Assembly (NCBI RefSeq): GCF_003992125.1
Contig: NZ_RQUY01000004.1
Location: 55,736-119,735 of the forward strand
Length of the DNA: 64,000 nucleotides
Source of the DNA: Veillonella caviae
GTDB lineage: Bacteria; Bacillota; Negativicutes; Veillonellales; Veillonellaceae
Direction of reading: 5' to 3'
The notes beneath the pieces are model-generated. The model was not told the DNA's origin, ran no database searches, and worked only from the letters and a program-made list of their open reading frames with translations. Positions 8,786 to 17,802 of this stretch are shown piece after piece. Each line of letters begins with the position of its first letter. Positions within the stretch are counted from its first letter, which is position 1. The position numbers were made by a program, and so were the translations under genes.

Positions 8786-9014
8786 ATGTTACGCAAACTA
8801 TTGCTTCCCGCTCTTATCGCTACTGTATTTGGCTGTGTTGCTTCTAATGCTTACGTAGTAGAACAAACCCAAACCGACGGCACTATGAAATTGTCCTATC
8901 CGCTCGTATATGAAACCAACCCAACCATACGAATTGGGACCATTCGCTGTAGGTGCTACACGCATTGAAATTTCACCAACTGCGGCAGAAGATTTTAACA
9001 AGCTCAACAAATAA
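8786..9014 (+). pseudogene. Small secreted protein gene with a +1 frameshift
   Basis: ATG at 8786 has an excellent AGGAGG site. The first frame encodes a signal peptide (MLRKLLLPALIATVFGCVAS) then YVVEQTQTDGTMKLSYPLVY, and turns into nonsense near 8920. From about 8920 the next frame gives a natural-looking end (QPYELGPFAVGATRIEIS, then PTAAEDFNKLNK) and stops at 9012-9014. One base too many near the GAAACCAACCCAACC tract would explain this, so it is either a broken gene or a sequencing error. The restored product would be about 75 aa, exported, of unknown function. Confidence 0.6.
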
Positions 9015-9096
9015 GAATCCTACCGTCACATGCTCCTATAAACGCTTTACACTACCATATCGAATTCGTGCCATTCAAACTAATTCTATATACATA

Positions 9097-9200
9097 AAAA
9101 GCTGTGCAATACAGGTATGTACTGCCTCCCACCTAATGTTAGACCTAAAAAATCTAATATTAAGGGCGCAGTACAGCATACCCTATGTTGCACAGCTTTT
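9097..9200. terminator. 104-nt long hairpin between convergent genes
   Basis: The outer arms pair over 13 perfect bases (AAAAGCTGTGCAA and TTGCACAGCTTTT) and continue through GGTATG/TACTGC-type segments. An inner stem (TAATGTTAGA / TCTAATATTA) closes the middle. It lies between the plus-strand small gene and the minus-strand glnB, so it probably serves as a two-way terminator. Its length is unusual for one. Confidence 0.65.
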
Positions 9201-9215
9201 ATTATTTAGATGCCA

Positions 9216-9578
9216 TTACGCCTCATCATCTGTAACAGCTTTAGTTCCTCTCGTACCGGTGCGGATACGCATTGCATCTTCCACGTCATATACGAAGATT
9301 TTGCCATCCCCTACTTCACCAGTTTGCAAAGTGTCACGAGCGGTATCCATCACCAGATCCACCGGCACATCGCAAACAACCGTTTCTACCTTAACCATAG
9401 GCACGAGGTTTACATCGTATTCACGCCCTCTATACACCTCGGTGTGGCCTTTTTGTAATCCACAACCAAAGACTTGAGATACGGTCATACCTTGTACACC
9501 AATGCGATTTAAGGCTATCTTTAAGTCTTCTAATTGCTCTGCCCGAGCAATGATATCTACCTTTTTCATTCGTTTCAT
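9216..9578 (-). CDS. glnB/glnK: PII nitrogen-regulatory protein
   Basis: About 120 aa trimeric PII signal protein that senses 2-oxoglutarate and ATP/ADP and controls AmtB. The T-loop region reads RGREYDVNLVPMVKVETVV, with the Tyr usually uridylylated still present, and the C-terminal signature TGEVGDGKIFVYDVEDAMRIRTG matches PII. Its position directly after amtB, its partner channel, favours the GlnK type. Start at 9578 is preferred because GGGAG is properly spaced; two upstream in-frame Met/alternative codons exist. The spacer to amtB carries a 51-bp tandem duplication. Confidence 0.93.
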   Translation of the reverse strand: MKRMKKVDIIARAEQLEDLKIALNRIGVQGMTVSQVFGCGLQKGHTEVYRGREYDVNLVPMVKVETVVCDVPVDLVMDTARDTLQTGEVGDGKIFVYDVEDAMRIRTGTRGTKAVTDDEA

Positions 9579-9606
9579 AATCATTCTCCCTATCGATTGT
9601 ATTATA

Positions 9607-9708
9607 TTAGGAAACTTTCAGACTCACACGATGGCTATCATGTTAACAATGTACTAGTTAGGAAATTTCCTAACTCACATGATGTTTATCATGTTAACGA
9701 TGTGCTAA
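9607..9708 (-). repeat. Two imperfect 51-bp tandem repeats in the amtB-glnB spacer
   Basis: Units 9607-9657 and 9658-9708 both begin TTAGGAAA and contain CTCACA(C/T)GATG and TATCATGTTAAC(A/G)ATGT, so they are copies with scattered changes. They occupy most of the untranslated spacer between amtB and glnB. Confidence 0.85.
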
Positions 9709-9744
9709 TTTCTACAATATTACGTAGCTTTCACCAATCATCAT

Positions 9745-11019
9745 TTATACCAAGGAATTTTGGTCAGATGTAATGAATCGCCCAGAACTCTTAAATTCAG
9801 ATTGATTGTACGCACCTTCACCATGTTCGCTAATATCAATACCAAGGGATTCAGCGCTGATAGTAACACGCATATCCATAACAATACTAATAACCTTGAA
9901 AATGATGAAAGTACCTACTACAGCAAACACAATAGCTACTACGAGAGATATACATTGAGGAGTCAAGAGACCACCACCGTAGAACAGTCCGTCAGCTCCA
10001 TCGGGATTAACCATTGTTGTAGCCCACAAACCTGTTGCAATGGCACCCCATGTACCACCTACACCGTGAATACCAAAAGCATCGAGAGAATCGTCATAAC
10101 CGAATTTATTTTTCAAAATAGCGACGGCTACATAACAACTAATAGCACCGATGAGACCAATAGGAATAGATGCTAATGGTGTTACAAAACCTGCTGCTGG
10201 TGTAATCGCCACAAGACCAGCAATGGCACCTGATGCAGCGCCTAATACAGTAGGTTTACCACGATGTAATCTTTCTGCAATGACCCAACCAACAATACCG
10301 ATAGCAGCAGCAATTTGAGTAGTTAACATCGCATTTGCTGCTAAATCGCCCACACCGAGAGCGGAGCCAGCATTAAAACCAAACCAACCAAACCAAAGGA
10401 TAGAAGCGCCGAGAATCGTCATTGGCAAATGATGAGGAAGCATTGGCATACGACCATAGCCACGACGACGACCGAGTAAAATACAAAGTGTTAAACCAGA
10501 CACACCAGACAATACATGGATAACAAGACCACCAGCAAAATCTAAAGCTCCTAATTCAGCAAGGAAGCCACCACCCCATACCCAATGAGCCATAGGGTTG
10601 TAAATCAAAATAGCCCACAATACAGAAAATACTACAAATGGTGCAAACCGCATCCGCCCCGTTACAGAACCACTAATGATGGCCGGTGTAAGAACCGCAA
10701 ACATACATTGGAAAGTAACAAAAGCCATTTCAGGAATATTCGTAGCATCCAATACTTCTTGTGCAGTTCCAACTAAGCCAAGCTTATCCAAACCACCAAT
10801 CATACCACCTATATCATTACCAAAAATCATGGTGTACCCTATGAGAATAAACTCAACAGAAATAATGCCTATGAGAAAGAAGCTCTGCATGATAGTTCCT
10901 AATACATTTTTGCTTCGTGCCATACCACCATAAAATAATGCAAGTCCTGGGGTCATAAAAAATACGAGTGTTGCGCACAACAAGACCCACGCTGTGTTAC
11001 CTGTGTCGATACCTATCAT
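9745..11019 (-). CDS. amtB: Ammonium transporter AmtB
   Basis: 424 aa with eleven predicted TM helices, the standard Amt length. It conducts ammonium across the inner membrane and is blocked by PII. Amt signatures are present: the N-terminal FFMTPGLALFYGGMARSKNV, the pore histidine regions DFAGGLVIHVLSG and DSLDAFGIHGVGGTWGA, and GAISCYVAVAILKNKFGYDD. ATG at 11019 follows AGGAAAGGAG; an upstream in-frame start at 11046 is poorer. No signal peptide is obvious. A sigma-70-type promoter (11105-11133) and a hairpin (11048-11078) precede it, and glnB follows, forming an amtB-glnB operon. Confidence 0.94.
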   Translation of the reverse strand: MIGIDTGNTAWVLLCATLVFFMTPGLALFYGGMARSKNVLGTIMQSFFLIGIISVEFILIGYTMIFGNDIGGMIGGLDKLGLVGTAQEVLDATNIPEMAFVTFQCMFAVLTPAIISGSVTGRMRFAPFVVFSVLWAILIYNPMAHWVWGGGFLAELGALDFAGGLVIHVLSGVSGLTLCILLGRRRGYGRMPMLPHHLPMTILGASILWFGWFGFNAGSALGVGDLAANAMLTTQIAAAIGIVGWVIAERLHRGKPTVLGAASGAIAGLVAITPAAGFVTPLASIPIGLIGAISCYVAVAILKNKFGYDDSLDAFGIHGVGGTWGAIATGLWATTMVNPDGADGLFYGGGLLTPQCISLVVAIVFAVVGTFIIFKVISIVMDMRVTISAESLGIDISEHGEGAYNQSEFKSSGRFITSDQNSLV

Positions 11020-11047
11020 AATAAACTCCTTTCCTACTAAAAGCAAA

Positions 11048-11078
11048 GACGCCTAGATCCAAAATGGAACTAGGCGCC
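11048..11078 (-). terminator. Terminator-like hairpin in the amtB leader
   Basis: A stem of GGCGCCTAG with CTAGGCGTC plus an inner CCA/TGG, followed in minus sense by TTTGCTTTT, ends 19 nt before the amtB ribosome site. It lies downstream of both the hisH stop and the amtB promoter. It can end his transcripts and could also attenuate amtB. Confidence 0.7.
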
Positions 11079-11104
11079 TTTGCCAAATATTATGTTATGT
11101 AAGT

Positions 11105-11133
11105 ATCATACAACTATGTGTACATGTTGTCAA
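11105..11133 (-). promoter_or_regulatory. Sigma-70-type promoter of amtB
   Basis: Minus-strand TTGACA (11128-11133), exactly 17 nt, then TATGAT (11105-11110), about 85 nt upstream of the amtB ATG. No sigma-54 GG-N10-GC element was seen. Confidence 0.7.
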
Positions 11134-11162
11134 TAAATTCTATAGAATATTGTGTTTTAATA

Positions 11163-11774
11163 TTAAGACTTCGTAATCTCCCCAAAAGCACGCAACAAAT
11201 TAAGCCCTACGGTGCCGCTTTTTTCTGGGTGAAATTGCATGCCATACACGCAGCCTTTTTCCACTATCCCAGGCACAGGAATACCATAATCCGCCGTAGA
11301 GGTCACGTATTTAGGGTCTGTATCAGCATAATAAGAGTGAACGAAATATGTATATTGTCCATCTAAGCCACTAAAAATACTGTTTTGACGATGCACTTTA
11401 TTTTGGTTCCATCCCATATGAGGCACGCGCAAACCAAGGTCCTTAGGGATGGCCTTTACAGTACCTGGAATAATCCCCAATCCAGGAGTAGGACCATACT
11501 CTTCAGATTCATCGAACAAGAGTTGCATACCTAAACAAATGCCGAGAAAAGGAATCTCGCGATTCACCACCTCGTGAATGACATCGATGAGCCCCCGCTC
11601 ACGGAGCACCGCTACTGCCGATGCATACGCACCTACACCAGGCAATATTACACCATCAGCATTCAAAATCGTATCTGCATCGGCAGTGAGCACCGCATCA
11701 AGACCGATATACTGCAATGCTTTCTGCACATTAAAAGTATTTCCTGCATCATAATCGATTATGGCAATCATCAT
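11163..11774 (-). CDS. hisH: Imidazole glycerol phosphate synthase, glutamine amidotransferase subunit
   Basis: 203 aa class-I amidotransferase. It supplies ammonia to HisF for ring closure to imidazole glycerol phosphate. The catalytic nucleophile lies in FLGICLGMQLLFD (about 75-87), the oxyanion motif in GVILPGVGAY (about 46-55), and the His-Glu pair in GMQFHPEKSG near residue 180. Last gene of the his operon, separated from hisC by a spacer with short repeats (11821-11899). ATG at 11774 follows AGAAAGG. Confidence 0.95.
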   Translation of the reverse strand: MMIAIIDYDAGNTFNVQKALQYIGLDAVLTADADTILNADGVILPGVGAYASAVAVLRERGLIDVIHEVVNREIPFLGICLGMQLLFDESEEYGPTPGLGIIPGTVKAIPKDLGLRVPHMGWNQNKVHRQNSIFSGLDGQYTYFVHSYYADTDPKYVTSTADYGIPVPGIVEKGCVYGMQFHPEKSGTVGLNLLRAFGEITKS

Positions 11775-11820
11775 TTTATCCTTTCTAGTTATCTATAACA
11801 TTCCAATCTATCGTACTGTA

Positions 11821-11899
11821 TCTATTAGCTCTCTCTATATCTATAGACTCTGTACATGTATCTATTGACTCTATACATATCTATTAAATCTATACAACA
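11821..11899 (-). repeat. Four degenerate ~20-bp tandem repeats between hisC and hisH
   Basis: Units start at 11821, 11840, 11861 and 11880, each opening with TCTAT(T/A) and most containing CTCT(A/G)TACAT(A/G)TA. They are 19-21 bp long with substitutions. Confidence 0.6.
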
Positions 11900-11935
11900 A
11901 TACAAGCCCTAGTACGATATGCAGACATATAGATT

Positions 11936-13018
11936 CTATAGGTTTTTCATATACTCGCGCAATAATTCTCGCATAACTACACCGTCCTCTGCGGTCGGTA
12001 ATGTAACTCGCAGCCAATTAGGCCGTTGTCCACGGCGCACTTGATATCCCTTAGATAGCCAAAGGTCTGCCAGATTATCTGCATTCGGTACAGACATAAA
12101 TATGAAATTAGCGCCACTTTTATAATACGTTGCACCTAATTCATCTAGCAATTGTTCCCACCGATCCCGCTCTGCCGCATTGTTTTGAATTGTACTTTGT
12201 AGAAACTCTTGATCTTTAAAAGCTGCCTCTGCCGCTACTTGTGATAAAGTATTTAAATTGTATGGTAACCGAATCGTTTGGATGTAATTAGCTAATTCAG
12301 GGCTGCTCATCATATACCCTACGCGGTAATTAGCTAAGCCATAGGCTTTTGAAAAGGTGCGCATAATGAACACATTAGGGAATTCATCCAACAACTGTCG
12401 TGCTGTAGGCACATCACAGGAAGTGACAAAATCAATATATGCTTCATCGATAATGACTAATACGGTAGATGGCAGTGTTTTAATAAAGGCACGTATATCC
12501 TCTACGCTTTCATAAGTGCCAGTAGGATTATTAGGGTTACAAATCCATACGAGTCGCGTAGTATCATCTACGGCGCGGCGCATAGCAGCAAAATCGTATT
12601 GTCCGGTTTCAGGAATACACTCAACTTCTCGAATCGTCGCCCCTTCGATGAGGCCATTCAACGCATACTCTGAAAAGGTCGGTACACTGATAACGATAGA
12701 ATTACCAGGCGTAATAAATGTTTTATTAACCATAGAAATTACTTCATCAAGGCCAACGCCGATGACCAGTTGATCTTCTGCTACATTCCAATACTTCGCC
12801 AATACGGTGCGCAAGGAAGATGCATTACCATCAGGATAGAGGTTCGCGTCATGATTAGCTACATATTCAATAACTGCTTCGCGCACCTTTGAAGATGTGC
12901 CATAAGGATTTTCATTGGCAGACAATCGCACTAATCGCTCAACACCGAGACGTTGTTTGACGGACTCCGCCGGTTCCTCTGGCACATATGGCTTTAATGT
13001 ACCTATAATTTCTTTCAT
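11936..13018 (-). CDS. hisC: Histidinol-phosphate aminotransferase
   Basis: 360 aa fold-type I PLP aminotransferase converting imidazole acetol phosphate and glutamate to histidinol phosphate. N-terminal RLSANENPYG is the HisC signature, NPNNPTGTY (about 173) binds PLP, and the PLP lysine is in RTFSKAYGLANYRVGY (about 220-235). A GAAGGAGTG site precedes ATG 13018. It sits in the his operon between hisE and hisH, with a 28-bp repeat-filled spacer before it. A second HisC-like gene (27565-28617) belongs to the capsule locus and is a different subfamily. Confidence 0.95.
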   Translation of the reverse strand: MKEIIGTLKPYVPEEPAESVKQRLGVERLVRLSANENPYGTSSKVREAVIEYVANHDANLYPDGNASSLRTVLAKYWNVAEDQLVIGVGLDEVISMVNKTFITPGNSIVISVPTFSEYALNGLIEGATIREVECIPETGQYDFAAMRRAVDDTTRLVWICNPNNPTGTYESVEDIRAFIKTLPSTVLVIIDEAYIDFVTSCDVPTARQLLDEFPNVFIMRTFSKAYGLANYRVGYMMSSPELANYIQTIRLPYNLNTLSQVAAEAAFKDQEFLQSTIQNNAAERDRWEQLLDELGATYYKSGANFIFMSVPNADNLADLWLSKGYQVRRGQRPNWLRVTLPTAEDGVVMRELLREYMKNL

Positions 13019-13111
13019 ATTACACTCCTTCTATCCTATTTAACCCTAATCTATATTAGCTCAATATATATCACTATAGTATCTATAGCTAAGATATAAA
13101 ACTATTATCAG

Positions 13112-13253
13112 CTCCTATAAACGCATAATAGCCTTACACCTCTATAAGTACATAGTAATTTTACACCCTCTATAAATCCGTAATCATCTGGCAAACGCTA
13201 TATGCGCATAATAGCTGTGAAAACGTTATAAATCCGTGATAGTCTTACGTTCC
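13112..13253 (-). repeat. Five degenerate 28-bp tandem repeats running out of the hisE 3' end
   Basis: Units start at 13112, 13140, 13168, 13198 and 13226 (28-30 bp), sharing CTATAA and (C/G)(G/A)TAAT(A/C)-type positions. The last unit (13226-13253) is the 3' end of hisE including its stop codon, suggesting that the spacer grew by tandem copying of the gene end followed by drift. Confidence 0.65.
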
Positions 13254-13552
13254 TCTGTTTTGCTCACAACACCTTCACGGCTCGCTAATTCTTCTAAAAT
13301 CGCTTCATAAGGAATGTTTTTTTCTACTAATAATACGAGCAAATGATACAGTACATCTGCTGTTTCATATACTAACTCTTGAGGATCTTCATTTTTAGCG
13401 GCAATAACAACTTCGGTTGCTTCTTCACCGACCTTTTTCAAAATTTTATCTAACCCTTTATCAAACAAATAGTTCGTATACGAACCTTCCTTTGGCTGCT
13501 CTTTGCGGCCTTTAATAATGGCGTATAATTCATCTAATGTTTGTTGTGCCAT
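13226..13552 (-). CDS. hisE: Phosphoribosyl-ATP pyrophosphatase
   Basis: 108 aa all-alpha MazG-like enzyme that hydrolyses PR-ATP to PR-AMP, the second step of histidine synthesis. KVGEEATEVVIAAKN (about 41-55) and YETADVLYHLLVLL (about 62-75) hold the metal-binding Glu and Asp residues. Stand-alone, not fused to hisI as in enterobacteria. ATG 13552 follows AGAGGAG. Flanked on both sides by tandem repeats in the operon spacers. Confidence 0.95.
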   Translation of the reverse strand: MAQQTLDELYAIIKGRKEQPKEGSYTNYLFDKGLDKILKKVGEEATEVVIAAKNEDPQELVYETADVLYHLLVLLVEKNIPYEAILEELASREGVVSKTEERKTITDL

Positions 13553-13561
13553 CGTTGTTCT

Positions 13562-13673
13562 CCTCTATGTGTATCCTAATAAAAATGCTCTTCTATATGT
13601 ATCCTAATAAAAATGCTCTTCTATATGTATCCTAATGAAAACACCATTCTATGTGTATCCTAGCAAAAACGCT
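13562..13673 (-). repeat. Four 28-bp tandem repeats between hisI and hisE
   Basis: Units 13562-13589, 13590-13617, 13618-13645 and 13646-13673; the core is CTAT(A/G)TGTATCCTAAT(A/G)AAAA. Units 1 and 2 are nearly identical, units 3 and 4 more diverged. Not CRISPR: there are no unique spacers. Confidence 0.85.
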
Positions 13674-13735
13674 GTCAGCAATATAGCACCACACTATCGG
13701 TATTCATTATATTGCTATATTGCTTATAATATATA

Positions 13736-14047
13736 TTACTCTACATCGTTAAAAAAGCAGCTCACTGCGCCTGTGTGACATGCAGGGCCATTAGGTTCTA
13801 CTAACACTAACAAAGTATCGCCGTCGCAGTCTAATTTCAAATCTACCACCCGTTGTACATTGCCACTGGTGCCACCTTTATGCCACAGTTCTTGACGAGA
13901 GCGGGACCAGAACCAGGTTTCTTTTGTATCTAATGTCTTATGATAGCTTTCCTCATTCATCCACGCTACCATGAGTACTTCTTTTGTGTTGCTATCTTGT
14001 ACTACCGTCGGTAGTAAACCGTTGCCTTTTGCAAAATTTGGTTTCAT
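13736..14047 (-). CDS. hisI: Phosphoribosyl-AMP cyclohydrolase
   Basis: 103 aa zinc enzyme opening the adenine ring of PR-AMP, third step of histidine synthesis. [16 protein letters not shown] (about 25-40) and [19 protein letters not shown] are the HisI signatures, and the Zn/Mg ligands lie in LDCDGDTLL and [14 protein letters not shown] 14047 follows ATAGGAGG. It follows hisF with a 133-nt spacer lacking obvious structure. Confidence 0.95.
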   Translation of the reverse strand: MKPNFAKGNGLLPTVVQDSNTKEVLMVAWMNEESYHKTLDTKETWFWSRSRQELWHKGGTSGNVQRVVDLKLDCDGDTLLVLVEPNGPACHTGAVSCFFNDVE

Positions 14048-14180
14048 GTAGCCTCCTATATTATAAATAAGTACAATCCACTAGTTTGTTCCTTCTTCTA
14101 TGCATACGAATACATCATAACTAGCTAGTGTATTACACTAAAAAGACACTGGAAATCCGCCACGACACATTTACATGTAT

Positions 14181-14939
14181 TTAACGTACGGATATGCCTG
14201 CATTACGCAATTGTGCTTTCAAATCAGGAATGCTAATTTCTCCAAAATGGAATATAGATGCTGCCAAAGCACCAGTCACACCTGTTTGAGTGAATACATC
14301 GATAAAATCTTGTACCCTACCTGCTCCACCAGAAGCGATAATAGGTACATCTACAACGGATTCCAAAGCTTGATACAATTCGATATCAAATCCAGATTTC
14401 GTACCGTCCTTATCCATACTGGTTACCAACAATTCTCCAGCACCACGGCGTACTGCCTCAACAGCCCAATCAAGGGCTTCCCAGTCAGTGCGTTTACGCC
14501 CACCATGAGTATAAGCATACCATTTACCTGTATCTGGATCGGTTTTTACATCGATAGCCACTACCATGCATTGGTTACCAAATTTTTGAGCCCCTTCGGA
14601 AATAAGCTCTGGCCGAGCTAAGGCTGCGGAATTCAAAGATACCTTATCAGCGCCAGCTTTCAGCAAAGCCGTCATATCGTCTACCGTTTTAATACCACCG
14701 CCTACAGTGAGAGGCACAAAAACTTGTGCCGAAATATCCCTCACTACGTCGCGCATAGTAGTTCGCGCATCAACGGTAGCGGTAATATCTAGGAACACCA
14801 ATTCGTCCGCCCCTTGTTGTTCATAGGTAGCCGAAATATCCACCGGACTGCCTACATCTACGAGATTTACGAAGTTGACCCCTTTTTTCACGCGCCCGTC
14901 GTCCACATCAAGGCAGGGAATAATTCGTTTTGCTAACAT
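14181..14939 (-). CDS. hisF: Imidazole glycerol phosphate synthase, cyclase subunit
   Basis: 252 aa (beta-alpha)8 barrel that, with HisH, turns PRFAR and ammonia into imidazole glycerol phosphate and AICAR. The catalytic Asp is in [16 protein letters not shown] (about 5-20); the phosphate-binding loops [10 protein letters not shown] and [11 protein letters not shown] are present. The start overlaps the hisA stop by seven nt, so the two are translationally coupled. Confidence 0.96.
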   Translation of the reverse strand: MLAKRIIPCLDVDDGRVKKGVNFVNLVDVGSPVDISATYEQQGADELVFLDITATVDARTTMRDVVRDISAQVFVPLTVGGGIKTVDDMTALLKAGADKVSLNSAALARPELISEGAQKFGNQCMVVAIDVKTDPDTGKWYAYTHGGRKRTDWEALDWAVEAVRRGAGELLVTSMDKDGTKSGFDIELYQALESVVDVPIIASGGAGRVQDFIDVFTQTGVTGALAASIFHFGEISIPDLKAQLRNAGISVR

Positions 14940-15661
14940 AGGCCCTCCTGATTAAATGCTGCAATTTCTTCTAATGTAATAGTTCCTTCATACAGCGCTT
15001 TTCCCACGATTGAATCCATAACGCCTCGTTTAGCCAAGTTCTCGATGTCCTCCATATGGCGCACACCACCAGAGGCAACAATGCGAGCTGCAGGAAATTG
15101 AGATTGTAAATTGGCTAACAACTCTTCGTTTGCCCCTTGCATAGTGCCATCTCTATCTACATCGGTAACGATGAAATATTTAGCGCCCCCTTCAACCATA
15201 GCAGCGATGAGATCAGTCATAGGCACATCGGATTGGTCTAGCCAACCTTCTGCTGCTACTTTCCCATTTTTGCCATCTACACCGATAACAATGCGCTCTG
15301 CACCATATTGTGCCAGTACCTCTTTGGTAAGCTCTGGATTTTTCAGTGCCACAGACCCAAGTATGACACGGTCTACGCCCATATTCAAATACAAATCTAT
15401 CGCTTCTTTATCGCGAATACCTCCACCAATTTCGAGAATGCCTGTAAAAGCACGGCGTACATTGCGTACAATATCTACATTTACAGGCTTGCCTGCTTTA
15501 GCACCATCTAAATCGACAAGGTGTAATGCCCCTACTCCAGCTGTTTCATATTGCTTAGCTTGGTCTACTGGATCAGGATTTATAATCGTTTCTTTTGTAA
15601 AATCGCCCTTGTAGAGGCGCACACTGCGGCCATCTTGTAAATCTATAGCTGGAAAAATCAT
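14933..15661 (-). CDS. hisA: ProFAR isomerase
   Basis: 242 aa (beta-alpha)8 barrel catalysing the Amadori isomerisation of ProFAR to PRFAR. The catalytic Asp lies in [19 protein letters not shown] (about 3-21), and the phosphate loops [10 protein letters not shown] and [11 protein letters not shown] are visible. ATG 15661 follows AAAGGAG. Overlaps hisF by seven nt. Confidence 0.96.
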   Translation of the reverse strand: MIFPAIDLQDGRSVRLYKGDFTKETIINPDPVDQAKQYETAGVGALHLVDLDGAKAGKPVNVDIVRNVRRAFTGILEIGGGIRDKEAIDLYLNMGVDRVILGSVALKNPELTKEVLAQYGAERIVIGVDGKNGKVAAEGWLDQSDVPMTDLIAAMVEGGAKYFIVTDVDRDGTMQGANEELLANLQSQFPAARIVASGGVRHMEDIENLAKRGVMDSIVGKALYEGTITLEEIAAFNQEGLC

Positions 15662-15782
15662 AGGTGCTCCTTTAAAAATACGTGCCTCTATTGCACGAAA
15701 TGAATCGATAGGTTTGCCCTTCCTATCTAATGTAACATCCTATTCGTCATAGCATTCAACAGGGATGGAAGGGCTTATTCAT

Positions 15783-16385
15783 TTAAATCATTCCCTTTGT
15801 AGAATTCACCCCTACAATATCGGGGTTAATAGTTACTGCTTTGCGTAATGCTCGGCCTGTAGCCTTAAACATGCTTTCAATAATGTGATGTGTATTGCGT
15901 CCATATTCATTGCGTACATGTAAATTCATGGCGCCACTGACGGATAAAGCTTGGAAAAAATCCTCTACTAATTCCGTTTCAAAATTACCGCCCAATACAG
16001 GTGTTGTAAATTCGCCTTTAAACACAATATATGGCCGTCCGCTCAAATCGATAACCACTTGAGTCAACGCTTCATCCATAGGTACCCACGCATCGCCGTA
16101 GCGTTCAATGCCTGCTTTGTCACCAAGGGCTTTTGTCAAAGCTTGTCCCAAAGTAATAGCAATATCTTCTACCGTATGATGCGCATCTACGTATGTATCG
16201 CCAACGGCTTTCACAATGAGGCCAAATCGACCATGTTTCGCCAATAAATGCAGCATATGGTCAAGAAAGCCAATGCCTGTATCAATTTGAATATCTTGAC
16301 TGCCCTCCAAGGTCAGTGTAATAGTAATATCCGTTTCTCCCGTTGTGCGGGTCACCGTTGCGGTTCGGTTCTGTGCTGTCATCAT
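15783..16385 (-). CDS. hisB: Imidazoleglycerol-phosphate dehydratase
   Basis: 200 aa, only the dehydratase domain. The Mn-binding histidine motifs [28 protein letters not shown] and [17 protein letters not shown] are all present. Unlike enterobacterial HisB there is no HAD phosphatase half, so histidinol-phosphate phosphatase must be supplied elsewhere, probably by the PHP gene at 38387-39250. GAGG precedes two adjacent ATGs (16385 or 16382). Confidence 0.95.
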   Translation of the reverse strand: MMTAQNRTATVTRTTGETDITITLTLEGSQDIQIDTGIGFLDHMLHLLAKHGRFGLIVKAVGDTYVDAHHTVEDIAITLGQALTKALGDKAGIERYGDAWVPMDEALTQVVIDLSGRPYIVFKGEFTTPVLGGNFETELVEDFFQALSVSGAMNLHVRNEYGRNTHHIIESMFKATGRALRKAVTINPDIVGVNSTKGMI

Positions 16386-16487
16386 AACCTCATGTCCTTA
16401 ACTATTCCCTACGCTGCCATGCCATTAGAAACCTGTAATGCATGATTTCGCCGAATAGGTACTGCTACTCATATCTGTTAGTATCTA

Positions 16488-17765
16488 TTAATCCTCAAAA
16501 CGTACTTCGATAGCTCGCGCATGTGCTTCAAGACCTTCGGTACGAGCCAATGTAGTGATGTCCTTCGCCACTTCTAATAAACGTTCTCTCGTGAATTGGG
16601 TAAAAGAAATGCGTTTTACAAAATCATATACGCCTAGTGGGGACGAGAATTTAGCTGTGCCACTAGTCGGTAATACGTGGTTCGTGCCACCTACGTAGTC
16701 GCCCAATGGTTCGGATGCGTATTTACCAAGGAATACGGAACCTGCGTGCTGTACCATACTCATGTATTGCATTGGATCTGGTAATTGGATTTCCAAATGT
16801 TCTGGTGCCACTTCGTTCATCACGGTGAACATGTCCTCTACATTGTCCATAATGGCGATATAACTATTGTTTTCAATGGCCGGTCTTGCCATCTCTTCTC
16901 GTGGTAATTGTGAAAGCTGGCGCTCTACTTCATCAGATACAGCGTTAGCAAAACTTTCATCATTAGTAACTAAAATAGCGCGAGCCCGTGGATCATGTTC
17001 CGCTTGAGATAAGAGGTCTGCTGCCACATGTACAGGGTTTGCACTACCATCTGCAATAACGCCGATTTCGCTAGGACCTGCAATCATGTCAATGTCCACT
17101 TGTCCAAAGACTTGACGTTTCGCAGTAGCCACGTAAATATTGCCAGGACCTACGATTTTATCCACCTTTGGAATTTGAGCCGTGCCATACGCAAGGGCTG
17201 CCACCGCTTGAGCACCGCCTACTTGGTACACTGCATCAACACCAGCCAATTTAGCTGCGCCTAACACAGCAGGATTAATGCCATCTTTTTGAGGAGGTGT
17301 AACCATAACAATTTCCTTAACGCCAGCAATCTTAGCAGGCAATGCAGTCATCATAATAGTAGATGGATACGCTGCAGTACCACCTGGCACATATAGACCT
17401 ACTCTATCCAATGGTGTCACCTTTTGACCGCGAATGATGCCCGGCGTATCCATATCTACAAAACCTTGCTCAATTTCACGACTGTGAAACTCGGTAATAT
17501 TCTTTTTCGCCACCAATAAGGCTTTCTTCAAGTCCTCTGGCAAATTATCGTATGCTTCATCTATAACAGCTTGGTCGATTTTGAAAGTGTCCACTTTCAC
17601 GCCGTCAAATTTCTCGGAATACTCTTGTAATGCCGCATCACCATTGGCACGTACATGTTCAATAATATCGTATACGCGACGTTCGATCTCCATGTCTGTC
17701 GTTTGTTGTGTGTAATTTCTAACAATGCCAAGCATTGTGTTTAATGATTCTTTGTAAATTTTCAT
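16488..17765 (-). CDS. hisD: Histidinol dehydrogenase
   Basis: About 425 aa NAD- and Zn-dependent enzyme oxidising histidinol to histidine in two steps. The signature IDMIAGPSEIGVIADGSANP, the catalytic region EVAPEHLEIQLPD and the C-terminal SEPLGDYVGGTNHVLPTSGTA are present. Start at 17765 (MKIYKESL) follows GAGG with good spacing; an upstream ATG at 17777 is less likely. Second gene of the operon after the hisZG fusion. Confidence 0.95.
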   Translation of the reverse strand: MKIYKESLNTMLGIVRNYTQQTTDMEIERRVYDIIEHVRANGDAALQEYSEKFDGVKVDTFKIDQAVIDEAYDNLPEDLKKALLVAKKNITEFHSREIEQGFVDMDTPGIIRGQKVTPLDRVGLYVPGGTAAYPSTIMMTALPAKIAGVKEIVMVTPPQKDGINPAVLGAAKLAGVDAVYQVGGAQAVAALAYGTAQIPKVDKIVGPGNIYVATAKRQVFGQVDIDMIAGPSEIGVIADGSANPVHVAADLLSQAEHDPRARAILVTNDESFANAVSDEVERQLSQLPREEMARPAIENNSYIAIMDNVEDMFTVMNEVAPEHLEIQLPDPMQYMSMVQHAGSVFLGKYASEPLGDYVGGTNHVLPTSGTAKFSSPLGVYDFVKRISFTQFTRERLLEVAKDITTLARTEGLEAHARAIEVRFED

Positions 17766-17802
17766 CTTATGCCTCATATATGTAATTTATGCCTAAGTCT
17801 AT

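Noticed and set aside
13112..13673. Possible CRISPR array in the his spacers
   Set aside because: The 28-bp units are directly adjacent and degenerate, with no unique spacers and no cas genes.
14175..14621. 148-aa plus-strand ORF opposite hisF
   Set aside because: Antisense to a well-conserved enzyme; its protein has no sensible motif.
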